Of a DNA stretch of 64,000 nucleotides, positions 1 through 11,704 are shown piece after piece. Numbering within the stretch: position 1 is the first letter of the stretch; each line of letters opens with the position of its first letter. Origin of the DNA: Patagioenas fasciata (Eukaryota > Chordata > Aves > Columbiformes > Columbidae). Below the pieces are notes generated by a model. That model was not told the DNA's origin. It saw only the letters and a list, made by a program, of their open reading frames with translations, and ran no database searches. The DNA lies in assembly GCF_037038585.1 (NCBI RefSeq), contig NC_092523.1, forward strand, positions 3,167,001 to 3,231,000, written 5' to 3'. The translations under genes were made by a program, and so were the position numbers.

Positions 1-3000
1 TAAAAGCCAGCGTTTAGTTTGTGTTTCTAGGCTTTTGGGGGTAAGTAACCCGTATTTACAGGTATAGAGCATCGTGATAAGGCTCGTGAGTTTATCTATG
101 CATGGCTATACTTTAGTCTTAATATACTGTAGTGCCTGGTAGACTAAACGTAGCTAGCGGTGGATTTTGGGGGCTAGCGGGGGTTTACAAACTAAGTATA
201 GTTGGTTGCATGAAACTTATTTATCAAGCCAGAATTTAATAGAGTACAAAATTCTGGTCATTAACGCTGCAATAAATAAAAAGGGGCATTAGAAAATTGG
301 TAACCGATTCTAGTTCTCGGCCAATAAACTTAGTGTAAACCCAGTGTGCTCCTTGTCACTACAAATTCCCTGATCTGCATAAGCCATATTTCTAGATTAG
401 TGGTTCTGATGGTGTAATATCAGAATAAATCCCGGTGGCTGAGACAACAGACACTTGGTTGATGCTTTGTCAACATCAACTTGGTTGATGCTGTGAGGCA
501 ACAGCAAAAGTAGATTGAAGTGCAATTGATGGAACGATAGATAAAGATACTGTAGCTTATTTTGCTCTGCTGAACTCTTTTTAAGAACTCCGATTTGTGC
601 AGCGCTCGAGAACAAGTGTCCGACGGGGCAAATTCATTTTGGGGTGGTGTGTATGGAGTTGTAATTATGAGCGAGGTGCCCTGCGAACAAGAAGGAAATA
701 AATACTCAAAATGGGCATGAAACTGTGCAAATGGAGCTGTTCCTTAAAAACTGAAGCAGAACAAAGAACAAAGGCCTAGTATATAATTATATACTGTACT
801 GCATGCTATATGGTAAATAGCTGTGTATTATCAAGCCCTTTCACCATACTGGTACTATTCCAATTAATATATTTTGGTATTGAAAGAATTTGATTACCTC
901 AATTTTTTTTTTTTTAATATATTTTGGTAATTTTTAACTGTGACTTTAAAACAGAAGAAAAAATACCGAAATAGTGAAACTGTGACGATGGAATCCTTTA
1001 AACATAGTAGTGCCTTGCAAATGACACCATTTATTCACCGAGTATTAAATAAATGGGCGTCGCGTTTTAAAGGAAAACCAGTTTTGGTGAAAGGACTTAA
1101 ACTTAACTTAGTGAAGAATATTAGCACAAATGGTTAAACCGTTTAAAAGAAAACTCTTTGAGGACTGAAATGTGTAAATGCCCGATGCTGCTGATAGTTT
1201 AATAGCAGTTGCTGGTTATTTTGGAGTTAATTCTAACGATCAGCAGCACTTTTGTGGGGTTTTTTTAGGAGAAGAAGGTAACTTTTGTACTCTGGTCAGA
1301 GATGTTTATACTGAATTAAACCCCATCTGGGGGGGAATCTGGTTTCTCGCTGTTAAGACGAGGATTAAGATACTTCTAGTTTTGAAAGCTTTTGTACCTG
1401 CTGTAAAACCTATTGGAAAAAAAAAAGCACCGTTTCTAAACCACAAATGTTTGGATACAGAAATAAAAAAGTGCCATTACACTGTTGCTTTATCTTTTAC
1501 TGTCTTTTGAAAATGGAAAAGAGTCGCTTTGTGTCCAGGCATTTGTGATATTGCGAAGTGCTGAGAGTCCTCAAGGGGTTTATGTGCTTTGCTGACCTTG
1601 TGGTGGTGGTTTCATTCTTGTATTTTCCTCACCGAGAATGAGTGTGATCAGAAGTTACTGAAGTTATAGGGAGAAAAATGGGACAAACATAGAGGAACAA
1701 TTTGCAACTTGAACCGCGCCGCGATCTCCGAGTATTTTATATTAAGCCGTGCAATTAGTCCGATTTTACACTTTGCAATTAACACAAGGGATCGCGGGGA
1801 GGATTGAAGTTGCATGCAAAAGTTCCCTAATAAGTTTTTGTTCTTATTGTTATTTTTTAATTGAAACTTGTCTGAATTTGCACAGATTTAAGCTCTGGAA
1901 TACCTTGGTATTCTTAAAAGGGAAAAATTGTAACTAGTATAGTGAATTGTCCACTGTGAGTTGTTAGAACCGCATCGTCGATCTAATTTTAGATTGTTTA
2001 AAATGTACCTCAGCTAGTGAGAAACGGCTTCGTTTTACACAACGGTCAGATGCTGATGTAACACTTCTCACTTTACAATGTGCCAAAATTCACTTGTATA
2101 CTAGTTCTCAACGCTTTAATATTTGCAACTTGAAGTGAAAACCTTGTCTTTTCGAACACTACTGTAACTTCAGTTAAAGCTGAATGGTGTGATTGAAGCT
2201 TTTTGCCTACTGTATTTATTACACAACTTGATTCAGTAAATAGAAAATTACCTTTCCATTTATTTTTGTATTGTTTTACATGTTTATACCTGCAGTTTGT
2301 GTGACTTTTACACTTGTAACTCAGATGTGATGGAGAGAACCAATAAACCGTATCCATCTGCTCTCTGTCCTTGGCGTCTTTAATAAGCTCCCTATTCCCT
2401 AAACTGGAATTTTTAAGCATTGAGCAGTTTTCTTTTAAAATCTATTAGTTTTCTAACCTAGCGAAAAGGTGGTTGGTTTATAGCCAAACTTAAATGTAAA
2501 GATTTAAGGAAATTGGGTGAGTTTTTTTAAGCTGCTCTTTTATTTTTAGACCTTTTCACGTGGGCTTCCAATTTGGTAAGGTTTAAAACCAGTTGTAACG
2601 TGGAGGATCTTAATCAGCTTCACTTCTACGATCACTGTACTTAACAGTAAGTTGATATTTGTGTTTCATGGGTCAGATTAAACCGAACGTGCAGATTATT
2701 TCCACCTCAGTTTGATGCTTTTCCTTTTTTTTTGTAGGGAGTTTTGCACTCGATTGATTTTTATGAACTGCTTATGTGCAAACAAGCATGTTAAATTCAA
2801 CCTGGTTTGAGTTCACCAGGTAAGCCCACAGGATATATTGGCTTTGGACACATGGACTTTTGACCAAAATCCAGGGTTTTTCCCTCACTATGCCACTGGT
2901 TTTGGAAAGCACGGATTCTTCCACTTGGCCTACTGTTGAACCATTGAGTAACACGTCTCACCATACGGTTATTCTTAAAACACTCTTTGAATGCAGCTGA

Positions 3001-3250
3001 GTTCCTGAAGGTCAATGAAAGCAACTTCTTTATTACTTTCCATTAAGCCCACCTGGATTATCTTCCAAGTGAGAATTTTGCTCTTTGCCGCCTTTGTGCC
3101 CCGATTTCTGCACCTTCCATTCACTTTGGACAAAGATTTAACCTAAGATCAGTATGCGATAGCTTATTAAAATGTAAAAGCCGTTGTATTCTTAGGATTT
3201 TAAGATTTTTTTTGCAAATAAATAGTTATTACAGAACGGCTACAGAATTT
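1..3250. other. AT-rich single-copy sequence; possible 3' UTR of a flanking plus-strand gene
   Basis: This block has no CR1 and is strikingly T/A-rich. AATAAA occurs at 271, 275, 697, 1048 and 3217. Short open frames in it show no recognisable protein. The texture is that of a long vertebrate 3' UTR whose coding part would lie left of the window. The last signal, at 3217-3222, precedes the change into CR1-rich DNA. The interpretation is inference; an intron or intergenic DNA remains possible. Confidence 0.3.
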
Positions 3251-3511
3251 GGAGTGTGTCAGCTCAGTGCATGGAGTTCCTTGGAGCTCTGGCCAGGAGA
3301 ACATCTCTAGAGCTCTGTTCATAGCAGCCCTTCAGCTTGAGTGCAAACAGAAGAATTCTGAGCCGTGATGAGCTGTTTGTCATTTGAGAATTTCTAGAAA
3401 CTACTCCAATACTAAAGCGTTGGGTATTCTTTTCTAGAAAAGAGACCTGTCCTTTACCAGACCTGCTGGAACATCTGGTAGTGGAGACTACTGGTTCAAC
3501 CATCATTGTCT

Positions 3512-4012
3512 TCAGTTCTGAGCCCCTCAGCTCAGGAAAGAGATTGAAGTGCTGGAGCGGGTCCAGAGAAGAGCAACAAGACTGGGGAAGGGACTTGAGC
3601 ACAAGCCCTATGGGGAGAGGCTGAGGGAGCTGGGCTTGTTCAGTCTGGAGCAGAGGAGGCTTAGAGGTGAGCTCAGCACTCTCTAGAACGACCTGAAGGG
3701 CAGTTCTGGTCAGGGGGGATTGGGCTCTTCTCCCAGGCAGTCAGCAATAGGACAAGGGGGCATGGGCTTCAACTCTGCCAGGGGAAATTGAGGCTGGAGA
3801 TGAGAAAGCAATTCTGTGCAGAGAGAGTGGTCAGCATTGGAATGGCTGCCCAGGGAGGTGCTGGACTCACCGGCCCTGGAGGTTTTGAAACTGAGATTGG
3901 CCATGGCACTTAGTGCCATGATCTGGTCAGTGGACTGGAGTTGGACCAAGGGTTGGACTGGATGATCTCTGAGGGCTTTTCCAACCCAGTCCACTCTGTG
4001 ATTCTGTGTGAT
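3512..4012 (+). mobile_element. CR1 LINE fragment, 3' end
   Basis: This is plus-oriented CR1 ('ctggagcgggtccagagaagagcaac' through 'ggttggactggatgatctctgagggcttttccaaccc') ending in 'tctgtgattctgtg'. It is the same subfamily as the copy at 9545-9955 and nearly identical to it, including the unusual 'ggcccttggag'-type middle with 'cagtcagcaataggacaag'. Confidence 0.93.
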
Positions 4013-4489
4013 CATCCCCTCCATGAACACAACATAGTATCAAGCAATCATTTTGGGCTGAATTCAGGCTGCTCTCCTCCAGAAAAACACGAATGACAGT
4101 TTCCTTGTGTGTCCATGTGACGTCGGACACACTTTCGGTGTCACCCTGGAGGTGCGGTCACCTGTGCTGGGCCCTTCACAAAGTAAAGAGCCCAAATCCA
4201 TTGCTTTTTTTTGCCTCTGTCCAAGTCCACGTTGCAGACTCAGCCCTGGCTAACAAAGGCACGTTGCAAAAAGGGGGGGGGAAATGCAGAAAACATCACC
4301 TACAAATACAAGGCAAGTTGTTTTGGCTTTGTTTTTCTTTGCAAATACCTATTTTGTCTTTACAGTTTTATTGTAACGTACCATAAGACTTTTGTGGGGA
4401 AGTTTTAAAGCAAATGTTGTATTTCTTCTGTACGTGCTCTGCTGGCTACTGATTGCCCCAATTTTGTGCATCCTCTGACTCTTCCAGAT

Positions 4490-4598
4490 CATGGAATCAC
4501 AGAACAATTTGGGTTGGAAGGGACCTTCCCAGCTCATCCAGTGCCACCCCTGCCATGAGCAGGGACATCTTCACCAGCTCAGGTTGCTCAGAGGTGTG
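4490..4598 (-). mobile_element. CR1 LINE 3' fragment
   Basis: It begins 'catggaatcacagaacaatttgggttggaagggacc', the reverse complement of a CR1 3' end, and runs about 105 bp to 'caggttgctcagag'. It is heavily 5'-truncated. Confidence 0.92.
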
Positions 4599-5130
4599 AT
4601 TGGTTTATCTATTCCCATTTTTAAACCCCTTGCCCAGGCTCTGGGTAAACTGGTGCTGCCCAAAACTCGGTGTTTCATCTCACCAGCTGTGCTTTCCTCT
4701 CCCTGCCCAACCCTGTTGCCCTCACGCTGGTCCCTGATCTCCAGCTCTCTTCTTGAGGCTGAGGCTGTTGAAATGTCGATTTATTTTTAGCAGCCAAAAC
4801 TTGAGGAGGAGAGTACGCGACGTGTTTAATATATTGTGAGCACTCTTAGAATCTTGTCATTGTTGTGGTCTCCTTTTTTTAGAAATAAAATACAAAGGTG
4901 ACAAAAGGTTTCTGTGATCCAGCTCTTGTAAGCAGCTGGGAAGGTGCGTTATTTTTCACTTGTTCTAAGTGGCTTATTCTGCTCCCCTTCCTCAAACTCT
5001 TCTTACTGTGGAGCAGAATCAAACTTTCCAGCTAATGTATATTTAATCTTCTCTCACTGCCTTTTATTTTCCAAGGTGTGGGTCCCATTCCTCCCCAAAT
5101 CCTGGTTCTAGTCCCATTAACCTTGAGGAC

Positions 5131-5305
5131 TTCCCTTCCCTTCCCTTCCCTTCCCTTCCCTTCCCTTCCCTTCCCTTCCCTTCCCTTCCCTTCCCTTCCC
5201 TTCCCTTCCCTTCCCTTCCCTTCCCTTCCCTTCCCTTCCCTTCCCTTCCCTTCCCTTCCCTTCCCTTCCCTTCCCTTCCCTTCCCTTCCCTTCCCTTCCC
5301 TTCCC
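5131..5305. repeat. Pure pentanucleotide microsatellite (TTCCC)35
   Basis: Thirty-five uninterrupted copies of TTCCC (175 bp) lie on the plus strand, read as GGGAA/AAGGG on the minus strand. Open frames across it on either strand are repeat artefacts (Phe-Pro-Ser-Leu or Gly-Arg-Glu-Gly type) and are not genes. Confidence 0.98.
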
Positions 5306-5589
5306 ATGAAAGGGACTCTCAAGATCTTTTCTGCCTTAAAAATCTTAAGATTTAGGTGTTTGTTTGGGTTCTTTTCTGTTTGTTTTTGTGTTTTGTTTGG
5401 TTGAGGTTTATAATTTTGGTTGGTTGGTTGTTTTCTTCTGGTCCAAAATAACGTATTGCAGCCCACAGGGATGGAAGGGATGCACAGGTGGGTGTCTTGG
5501 GAGCTGCAAAGTCTCGGTTGGCAAGGACCACATGGGGTTGACTGGTTTGTCCCCCTTATCATTCAGACTCTTCTTTATGAACCTGAGTT

Positions 5590-5830
5590 TCTCCTTCAAT
5601 AACCTTGATAAAGGAGACATGAAAGGTCTCATCTACCTGGACTTGGGCGGTATATCTGGTGTGTTTTCAAGATGGGAAGCGGTTAATTTGGAGACCAAGG
5701 GGGTTGATGGAAGAGTCACAAGGTCAGTCAGGAATTGGCTGAAGGTTTGATGGGAGCAGTCGGTGTTGCAAGGAGAATTGGGCTGAGAGGAGGTTATTTG
5801 GTGGATCTCACGAGGAACGTGCACAGTGGA
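5590..5830 (+). mobile_element. Possible decayed LINE reverse-transcriptase segment
   Basis: The plus strand encodes 'GDMKGLIYLDLGG' followed ~45 codons later by 'RNWL'. This is reminiscent of the CR1 RT stretch 'GD-V-VYLDFSKAFD ... W--NWL'. The catalytic region between them is not recognisable. The resemblance is weak. Confidence 0.25.
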
Positions 5831-6454
5831 CGTTTTATGTAAATCATCTTAGTTACAAGAGTTTTTATACAGAGAATTCACTAAGGATCTAAAGCAGAGC
5901 TGTGTTGTGTACAGAGGAGGGTCAAGAAATGGTGGAGAGTGATGTGGAGGACCTAGAGGTAGCACTGAAAATCAAATAATGAAGATATTATGGAGGGATT
6001 TGAGCTCGTATCACTTGAAGAACCAGGGAAGAAAAGCTAAATGTGAGGCTGGTGGAAAAACATCTGGAAATGCAAGTAGGCTCTGTGATGTGAAAGGGAC
6101 TGATGTTTCCAGTGTGGTGGGAGATGACCTCACAGGTCACTGGGATAACTTGTGCTTTTCTATTCACTTGTGCTTGCAAGATAAATACTCTAAAAATACA
6201 TCAGCAACAGGGACCAGGGCGGATGGAGATTCCCATCTCATCCAGGGACACTGAAAACGAGCCTTGCTTTGACCTGACAACACTTAGGGCACCCGGTGGC
6301 CAAGGGAAAATGCAAGTTTGACACTGGGAGGAAGGTCTTGAGTGGTGGGAACATCGTGCTCCTTTACTAATAGGAGTACGTAAAGAGCAAAGCCCTCAAC
6401 TAATGTAAAGCTTAAAATGCTTTGAAAGGGAGTAGATGGTGGAGATCACTACTG

Positions 6455-6722
6455 TCTTTTCCTGAGTAACAAGCGCCAGGAGCAGAGGAAACGGCCTCAA
6501 GTTGCGCTGGGGGAGGTTGAGGTTGGATGTGGGGAACAATTTCTTCCCCAAAGGGCTGTGGGGCATTGGAACAGGCTGCCCAGGGCAGTGCTGGAGTCAC
6601 CATCCCTGGAGCGTTGGACAGGCGGACATGAGGTTCTCAGGGACATGGGGCAGGGACAGGGGTGGGTTATGGTTGGACTCCATGATCTTGAAGTTCTTTT
6701 CCAACCAAAATGGTTCTATGGA
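6455..6722 (+). mobile_element. CR1 LINE 3' fragment
   Basis: This plus-oriented copy runs from 'aacaagcgccaggagcagaggaaacggcc' through 'ggaacaggctgcccagggcagtgctgg' to 'ttttccaaccaaaatggttctatgg'. Its last ~90 bp and the ~110 bp of flank beyond it reappear inverted at 10264-10458. Confidence 0.95.
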
Positions 6723-6834
6723 TCTACATGAGTTTCATTCCTAAGAGAGACGCATTGCGTTTTCCTAGATAAATCCAAACATATCCCTTGAGTCAGGGGC
6801 TTCTATTCCTGTTCCTTACTCTCAGTTATCTCTT
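6630..6834 (+). repeat. Inverted duplication, arm 1 (CR1 tail plus flanking DNA)
   Basis: About 200 bp beginning in the CR1 at 'gaggttctcagggacatgg' and running past the CR1 end through 'atctacatgagtttcattcctaagagag' to 'agttatct' is ~92% identical (by eye) to the reverse complement of 10264-10458. It therefore includes ~110 bp that is not CR1. Confidence 0.9.
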
Positions 6835-7626
6835 TCATTTTGGTGAGTCTGGTGGTATCTGCCAAGGTTTCCAATTCTGCTTCGCTTCTCATGAGCTCCT
6901 CTTCCTTCCAGTGTGAATTAATCTGGAATTTCTCTGCCTACGTGTCCCACAAACAAATGGCGCCTTGTTAGCTTCATAAATCGCTACCCTAATTAAGGTA
7001 ATGAATTCACAACAGGAATTTCATGGAAATGGAACACTTATTAATTGAATAGCCCTGGGTTCGGCTCCCATTGTACGCTTTGGACAAGGTGCTTCTGTGA
7101 TCCCTCCTATTGAATTCGCTTAAAATAAACCTTCAGGGTAGTTTGATGTCTTGGTAGGAAAGAAAACACCCAATGGGCAAGGCCTGGAGGATTTCAATAG
7201 CTTTGTTGCTCCAGGACAGACCAAAAAAAAGCATGGAAAGTAAAATCGGAGTGACCCATTCATGGCTAGGAAATCATTAGGCACACAATGCATTGTATAG
7301 ATCGCTGCAACACCGCCCGACACGAGTGAAACAGGAAATTTATAATAGTTAAAATTGAGCCTTCGGTGAACCCCACCAAGAATCTTCTATTTTTCTGTGT
7401 TATCAAAGTTAGTTCAATATTTGCTTTATATACATCCTGTTCCGGACTTTGATTCCTCTATACAGCGCACCTTCCTGCCTTCTAATATCTGATTTATTAC
7501 ATAACCCTTTTTTTTCTTCCAAATCCTTTGCTTTGCCGGCTTTAACTCTTTATCTTGTCAGTCCAAGAGCTGGTGGTGTCCAAGGTCTTTCCTCGTGCCT
7601 CTGCTTGCTTTTGGAAACCCCGGAGA
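6835..7626. other. No gene seen
   Basis: AT-rich unique sequence. I see no exon, repeat family or RNA gene in it. Confidence 0.5.
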
Positions 7627-7985
7627 AAGAATCACAGAATCCCAGCCTGGTTGGGGTTGAAGGGACCTCTGGAGATCACCCAGTCCAACCCAGCTGCTCA
7701 CGCAGGGTCACCAGAGCAGATCACACAGGGTCGTGTCCAGGTGGGTTTGAATGTCTCAGAGAAGGAGACTCCACAGCCTCTCTGGGCAGCCTGGGGCAGG
7801 CTCTGGCACCTCACAGGAAAGAAGTTTCTCCTCATATTCAGATGGAACCTCCTGTGTTTCAGTCTGTGCCTGTTACCTCTCATCCTGTCATTGGGCACCA
7901 CTGAACAGAGTCTGGTCCATCCTCTGACACCCACCCTGGAGATACTGATCAGCATTGATGAGATCCCCTCTCAACTTCTCCAATA
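7627..7985 (-). mobile_element. CR1 LINE fragment
   Basis: It starts 'agaatcacagaatcccagcctggttggggttgaagggacc' (3' end) and runs through 'ccaggtgggtttgaatgtctcagagaaggagactccac' to 'gagatcccctctcaacttctcc'. It is related to the subfamily at 13.8, 15.4, 38.7, 45.3 and 47.2 kb but is more diverged. Confidence 0.92.
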
Positions 7986-7989
7986 ATAA

Positions 7990-9540
7990 ATAACCAAGGA
8001 GCTGGCAAAGAGCGGAGGCTCTAGGGGACGTAAGGTAAGGATGGGCTGCAGGGTCTTCTGGAGAGAGATGCAGAATATCTAAGGTGGCTTGTGGGCATCA
8101 AACCAGAATTTTGCCCTCCTGATATTCCGAGGCTATTTGCAGGTTTCTCCACATGGCGGGAAAACGGGGAGGAAGCATTTTTCTAGAGGTCAGAAGGGAT
8201 GTCACCAGCAGACGGGGACGGTCCCAGAGGCAGGTTTGATGCCGAAGCCTGTTGAAAGATGTGTTTCCTGTGCAACAATAGAGAATTCTGTTGTATTTCC
8301 CTGTGGAACCTCTTGAGTTAAGAGCTGAAGTTCATCCTGGACCAGCAGACACATCCCTTTGTTGGCAAGAAGGAGAACTAGAAATTAGAAAAGCAGAATT
8401 AGAAATTACGGTGCCTCTTACATGCCTTGTGCTGCCAGAGGTGATGTCTATTCAGAGTATTCCATCCTGAATGGCCCACCAGGATGGCGTGCATCTACCT
8501 AACACACATCTTCATGTGCACTAGTGACTACAGATACTCATAGAAGCTGCTTTGGAAAACAGAAGACCTGTGCTTTAATTTTAGGAAGAAAATGAAGACA
8601 TTGCTTGCTGTTCCTGGGCTTGGCTGGTCCTGATACAGCAGAAAGAGGAGGCAGGAGCCGTTCTGCTCGCAGAGGAGCATCTTCATGTGCATCGCGGCTG
8701 CTGGTCCAGCCTGGGGCAGGGATGCAAAGCTGGTTTTCTGGTGTTTAGTGGTGTGTCCCCAGTGGTGAGCATGGTTTGGTTCTCTTCCCTCTGCAGAAAT
8801 GGCTTAGCTGGAAGAGCCCTGAGCTCTTCAGACCCAGTTCGGGTCAGCCAAAAGCTCAGGAGGGTGACCAAACCACAGACCGCTCCTGATGGTCACTGCA
8901 GCTTTGTTTCTTCAAGAGATGGGGTTTAAAATCTCTTTGAATTATGCCATCTTTTTATGTTTTTTCCCCTAAAATACATCTGCTGGAAGGCCATGTTGTC
9001 CGCCTGCCCAGGGACCTGTTCCCTGGCAATAGGACATGGTCACAATAGAGTAGGGCTGATCAGAGATTTCTCAAAGCAAAGACCTGTGGGTTTCTTCTCT
9101 CTCCGGCTGCCAGACTGGAGAAATAAGTAAATCCCATGAAAATGAGAGAGGGAAGCGGGAAAGGGTGGCTGCGCTCGCTTGGTCCGTTCTGCAGATTAAA
9201 ATCGCTGCTGTAAAGCAAATGAAACACAAACACTTTAGGTTTGGCTTGGTTGGGGAAGGGTGTCCTTTCCGCTGGTGGCTGTTTGTTTGGTGAGGTGGGT
9301 GCACGCTCTAATAATATAAAATTTCCTGGCTCACAGAGAGATCAGAGCGAAGGAACAAGCCAGCAGTAATGGATGAGACACTGGGAGGAATGTGAGAGGA
9401 CAGGGTGGATGCGGAAAGAAACGTGGTGTGCTCCTTCCCATCATCCCTGTGCCTTGTCTGTCATCTTACCCAGCGTGCAGGCAGGGATGGGCATTGCTTT
9501 GAGTCCTTTTGGTCTCTTCTGCCAAGCTCAGTGGTCATTA
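7990..9540. other. No gene seen
   Basis: Mixed-composition unique sequence. Short open frames here (for example around 8690-8930 on both strands) overlap one another and resemble no family. Confidence 0.5.
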
Positions 9541-9544
9541 TGGC

Positions 9545-9955
9545 ACAAGCCCTATGGGGAGAGGCTGAGGGAGCTGGACTTGTTCAGCCTGGAGAAGAGG
9601 AGGCTTAGAGGTGAGCTCAGCACTCTCTAGAACGACCTGAAGGGCAGTTCTAGCCAGGGGGGATTGGGCTCTTCTCCCAGGCAGTCAGCAATAGGACAAG
9701 GGGGCATGGGCTTCAACTCTGCCAGGGGAAATTGAGGCTGGAGATGAGAAAGCAATTCTGTGCAGAGAGAGTGGTCAGCATTGGAATGGCTGCCCAGGGA
9801 GGTGCTGGACTCACCGGCCCTGGAGGTTTGTAAACTGAGATTGGCCATGGCACTTAGGGTCATGATGTGGTCAATGGACTGGAGTTGGACCAAGGGTTGG
9901 ACTGGATGATCTCTGAGGGCTTTTCCAACCCAGTCGATTCTGTGATTCTGTGATT
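9545..9955 (+). mobile_element. CR1 LINE fragment, twin of the 3.5 kb copy
   Basis: The copy runs from 'cacaagccctatggggagaggctgagggagctgg' to 'cccagtcgattctgtgattctgtgatt'. It matches 3600-4012 almost base for base, with about a dozen differences by eye, so both come from one recently active subfamily. Confidence 0.93.
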
Positions 9956-10213
9956 AAAATGTTTAAAGCTGTGTAGAGGGAGAGGAGAAGGGATGAAGAG
10001 AAGGATGGGAAGACGCATGAGAAGTCATTTTGTTTATTCCCATTGCCACAAGACAAGGTCACTGCTGCTCCTTGGGGCATTCAACTGCGGAGTTTTCTCC
10101 ACCTAAACAGAGTATTGGCTTATTCCTCCTGTAAAAGGATTTTCTTGGTGTCTGACTCTCCTCTCTTGAATGGTAGAGCTGGATGAGGACCCCAGGAGGA
10201 GGACAGGGGCCTT

Positions 10214-10260
10214 AGAACCACAGAATCATTTGGTTAGAAAAGAACCTCAAGATCATCGAG
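10214..10260 (-). mobile_element. CR1 3' terminal stub
   Basis: 'ccacagaatcatttggttagaaaagaacctcaagatcatcgag' is the reverse complement of only the last ~45 bp of a CR1. It abuts the non-CR1 end of the inverted duplication arm at 10264. Confidence 0.85.
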
Positions 10261-10263
10261 AGA

Positions 10264-10458
10264 TAATAGAGAATCAGGAACAGGAATAAAAGCCCCTGAC
10301 TCAAGGGGTATGTTTGGATTTATCTAGGAATACGCAATGCATCTCTCTTAGGAATGAAACTCATGTAGATCCATAGAACCAATTTGGTTGGAAAAGAACC
10401 TCAAGATCATTGAATCCAACCGTAACCCACCCCTGGCACTGCCCCATGTCCTGAGAAC
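10264..10458 (-). repeat. Inverted duplication, arm 2 (truncated CR1 tail plus transported flank)
   Basis: The CR1 part is 10376-10458 and the non-CR1 part is 10264-10375. On the minus strand the order is CR1, then flank, exactly as at 6630-6834 on the plus strand. The duplicated block ends abruptly at both sides, and a CR1 3' stub follows immediately. Confidence 0.9.
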
Positions 10459-10648
10459 CTCTTTGACCTCTTTGCTCTATGTGAACATTTCTGGTTGTCT
10501 GCATCAAGTCTGCTGGGGCCGAGCATCCCTTGCTTGCCATGGACGTGTTTTCATCTCTGTTCTGCCTTTGGTAGTCCTGCCCATCTGGCATTTCAAGCAC
10601 AATTTGTGCACTGGTGCACGCAACCTTCAAAGGCTCAGCCATAAATAG

Positions 10649-10742
10649 AATCATTTTGGTTGGGAGAGACCCTCAAGATCATTGAGTCCAACCATTAACC
10701 CTAAGAACCTCATCTATGCATCTTCTAAAGGTCTTGTGAAGC
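10649..10742 (-). mobile_element. CR1 LINE 3' fragment
   Basis: It begins 'agaatcattttggttgggagagaccctcaagatcattgagtccaaccattaaccc' and ends near 'catctatgcatcttctaaagg'. The unique DNA from 10460 to 10648 separates it from the duplication arm. Confidence 0.9.
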
Positions 10743-10744
10743 CT

Positions 10745-11560
10745 CTGTTTGTGGGGCTCACTGTCTTCAGCTTTCCTATTGCTGTCCAGGCTCACAATCT
10801 GCACTTGTATCGTACTTACAGGGTGGTGAGGAGAAAATCTGTATTTTCTTTGTGACCGGGATGTTTGAGAGGTTTCTTAGTTGTGTAATTCCCTGTTTTT
10901 CTCTTCTGGATGTGCAGCTGTCCGTGCAATGCTGTCTCTAACCATGTTCTCCTTCCTAACTGCTGCTCCCAAAGTCCCATGCCGTGAAGAACGTGGGTTG
11001 CTGGAGGTGGCCGAGCTTCAGGGCGAAAGGGAAGCTCAGTAAATGTGAAGGATGCTTATAGGTTTACCCAGGGAAGGCATTTATTAATGCATTGCAGCAA
11101 GTCTAGAGTCAGCCTGTAAAGAGTTAACTGATACTTCACCTCTCATAAAGCTGATCTCAACCTGTTAACCAGGACATCACAGATTAATTTTTATAACTCA
11201 ATTGAATCAGCTTTTTTTTCCTTATTTTTTTTTCTTTTATCTCTCTAAGTCAGAGCCTTTCAATTAATTACATATCATACGCACCCAGATTTCCTCTTTC
11301 ATTTCCAGTGGAAGAAAAAGGAGCTGCTGAACCCTGTTCAGAAAGAAAAGCTGCTGGGCTTTGGGTGAAGGGATGGTTGCTGATTCAGAGTACAACCCTG
11401 GTGCTGAGTTATTTGCAGCTTTGCCTCATCGCCACCTTTTTGCTGCTGTATCGTGCCCGGTTCACACACCTGGCCTGGTAGCACCAGGGTTGCTGGAGGC
11501 TGCCCTTAGCTCACCTGGCTTCGATACCTGCGGGCTTCATCCTTCCCTCTGCTGTCCCCA
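10745..11560. other. No gene seen
   Basis: AT-rich unique sequence (notably 11.1-11.3 kb). I recognise nothing in it. Confidence 0.5.
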
Positions 11561-11704
11561 TTGCTGAGGGCAGTGGTGGAGTCACCATCCCGGGAGGTGT
11601 TTGAAAGACTTGTAGATGAGGTTCTTAGGGACGTGGTTTGGGTTAATGGTTGGACTCGATGCTCTTGGGGGTCTCCTCCAACCAAAATGGTTCTGTGATT
11701 CTAT
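11561..11704 (+). mobile_element. CR1 LINE 3' fragment
   Basis: It runs from 'gagggcagtggtggagtcaccatcccgggagg' to 'cctccaaccaaaatggttctgtgattctat' and is strongly 5'-truncated. Confidence 0.9.

Noticed and set aside
5032..5562. 176-codon minus-strand frame (and the plus-strand frame at 5078-5404) across the TTCCC array
   Set aside because: The translation is a monotonous repeat of the microsatellite; no start context, splice sites or family match.
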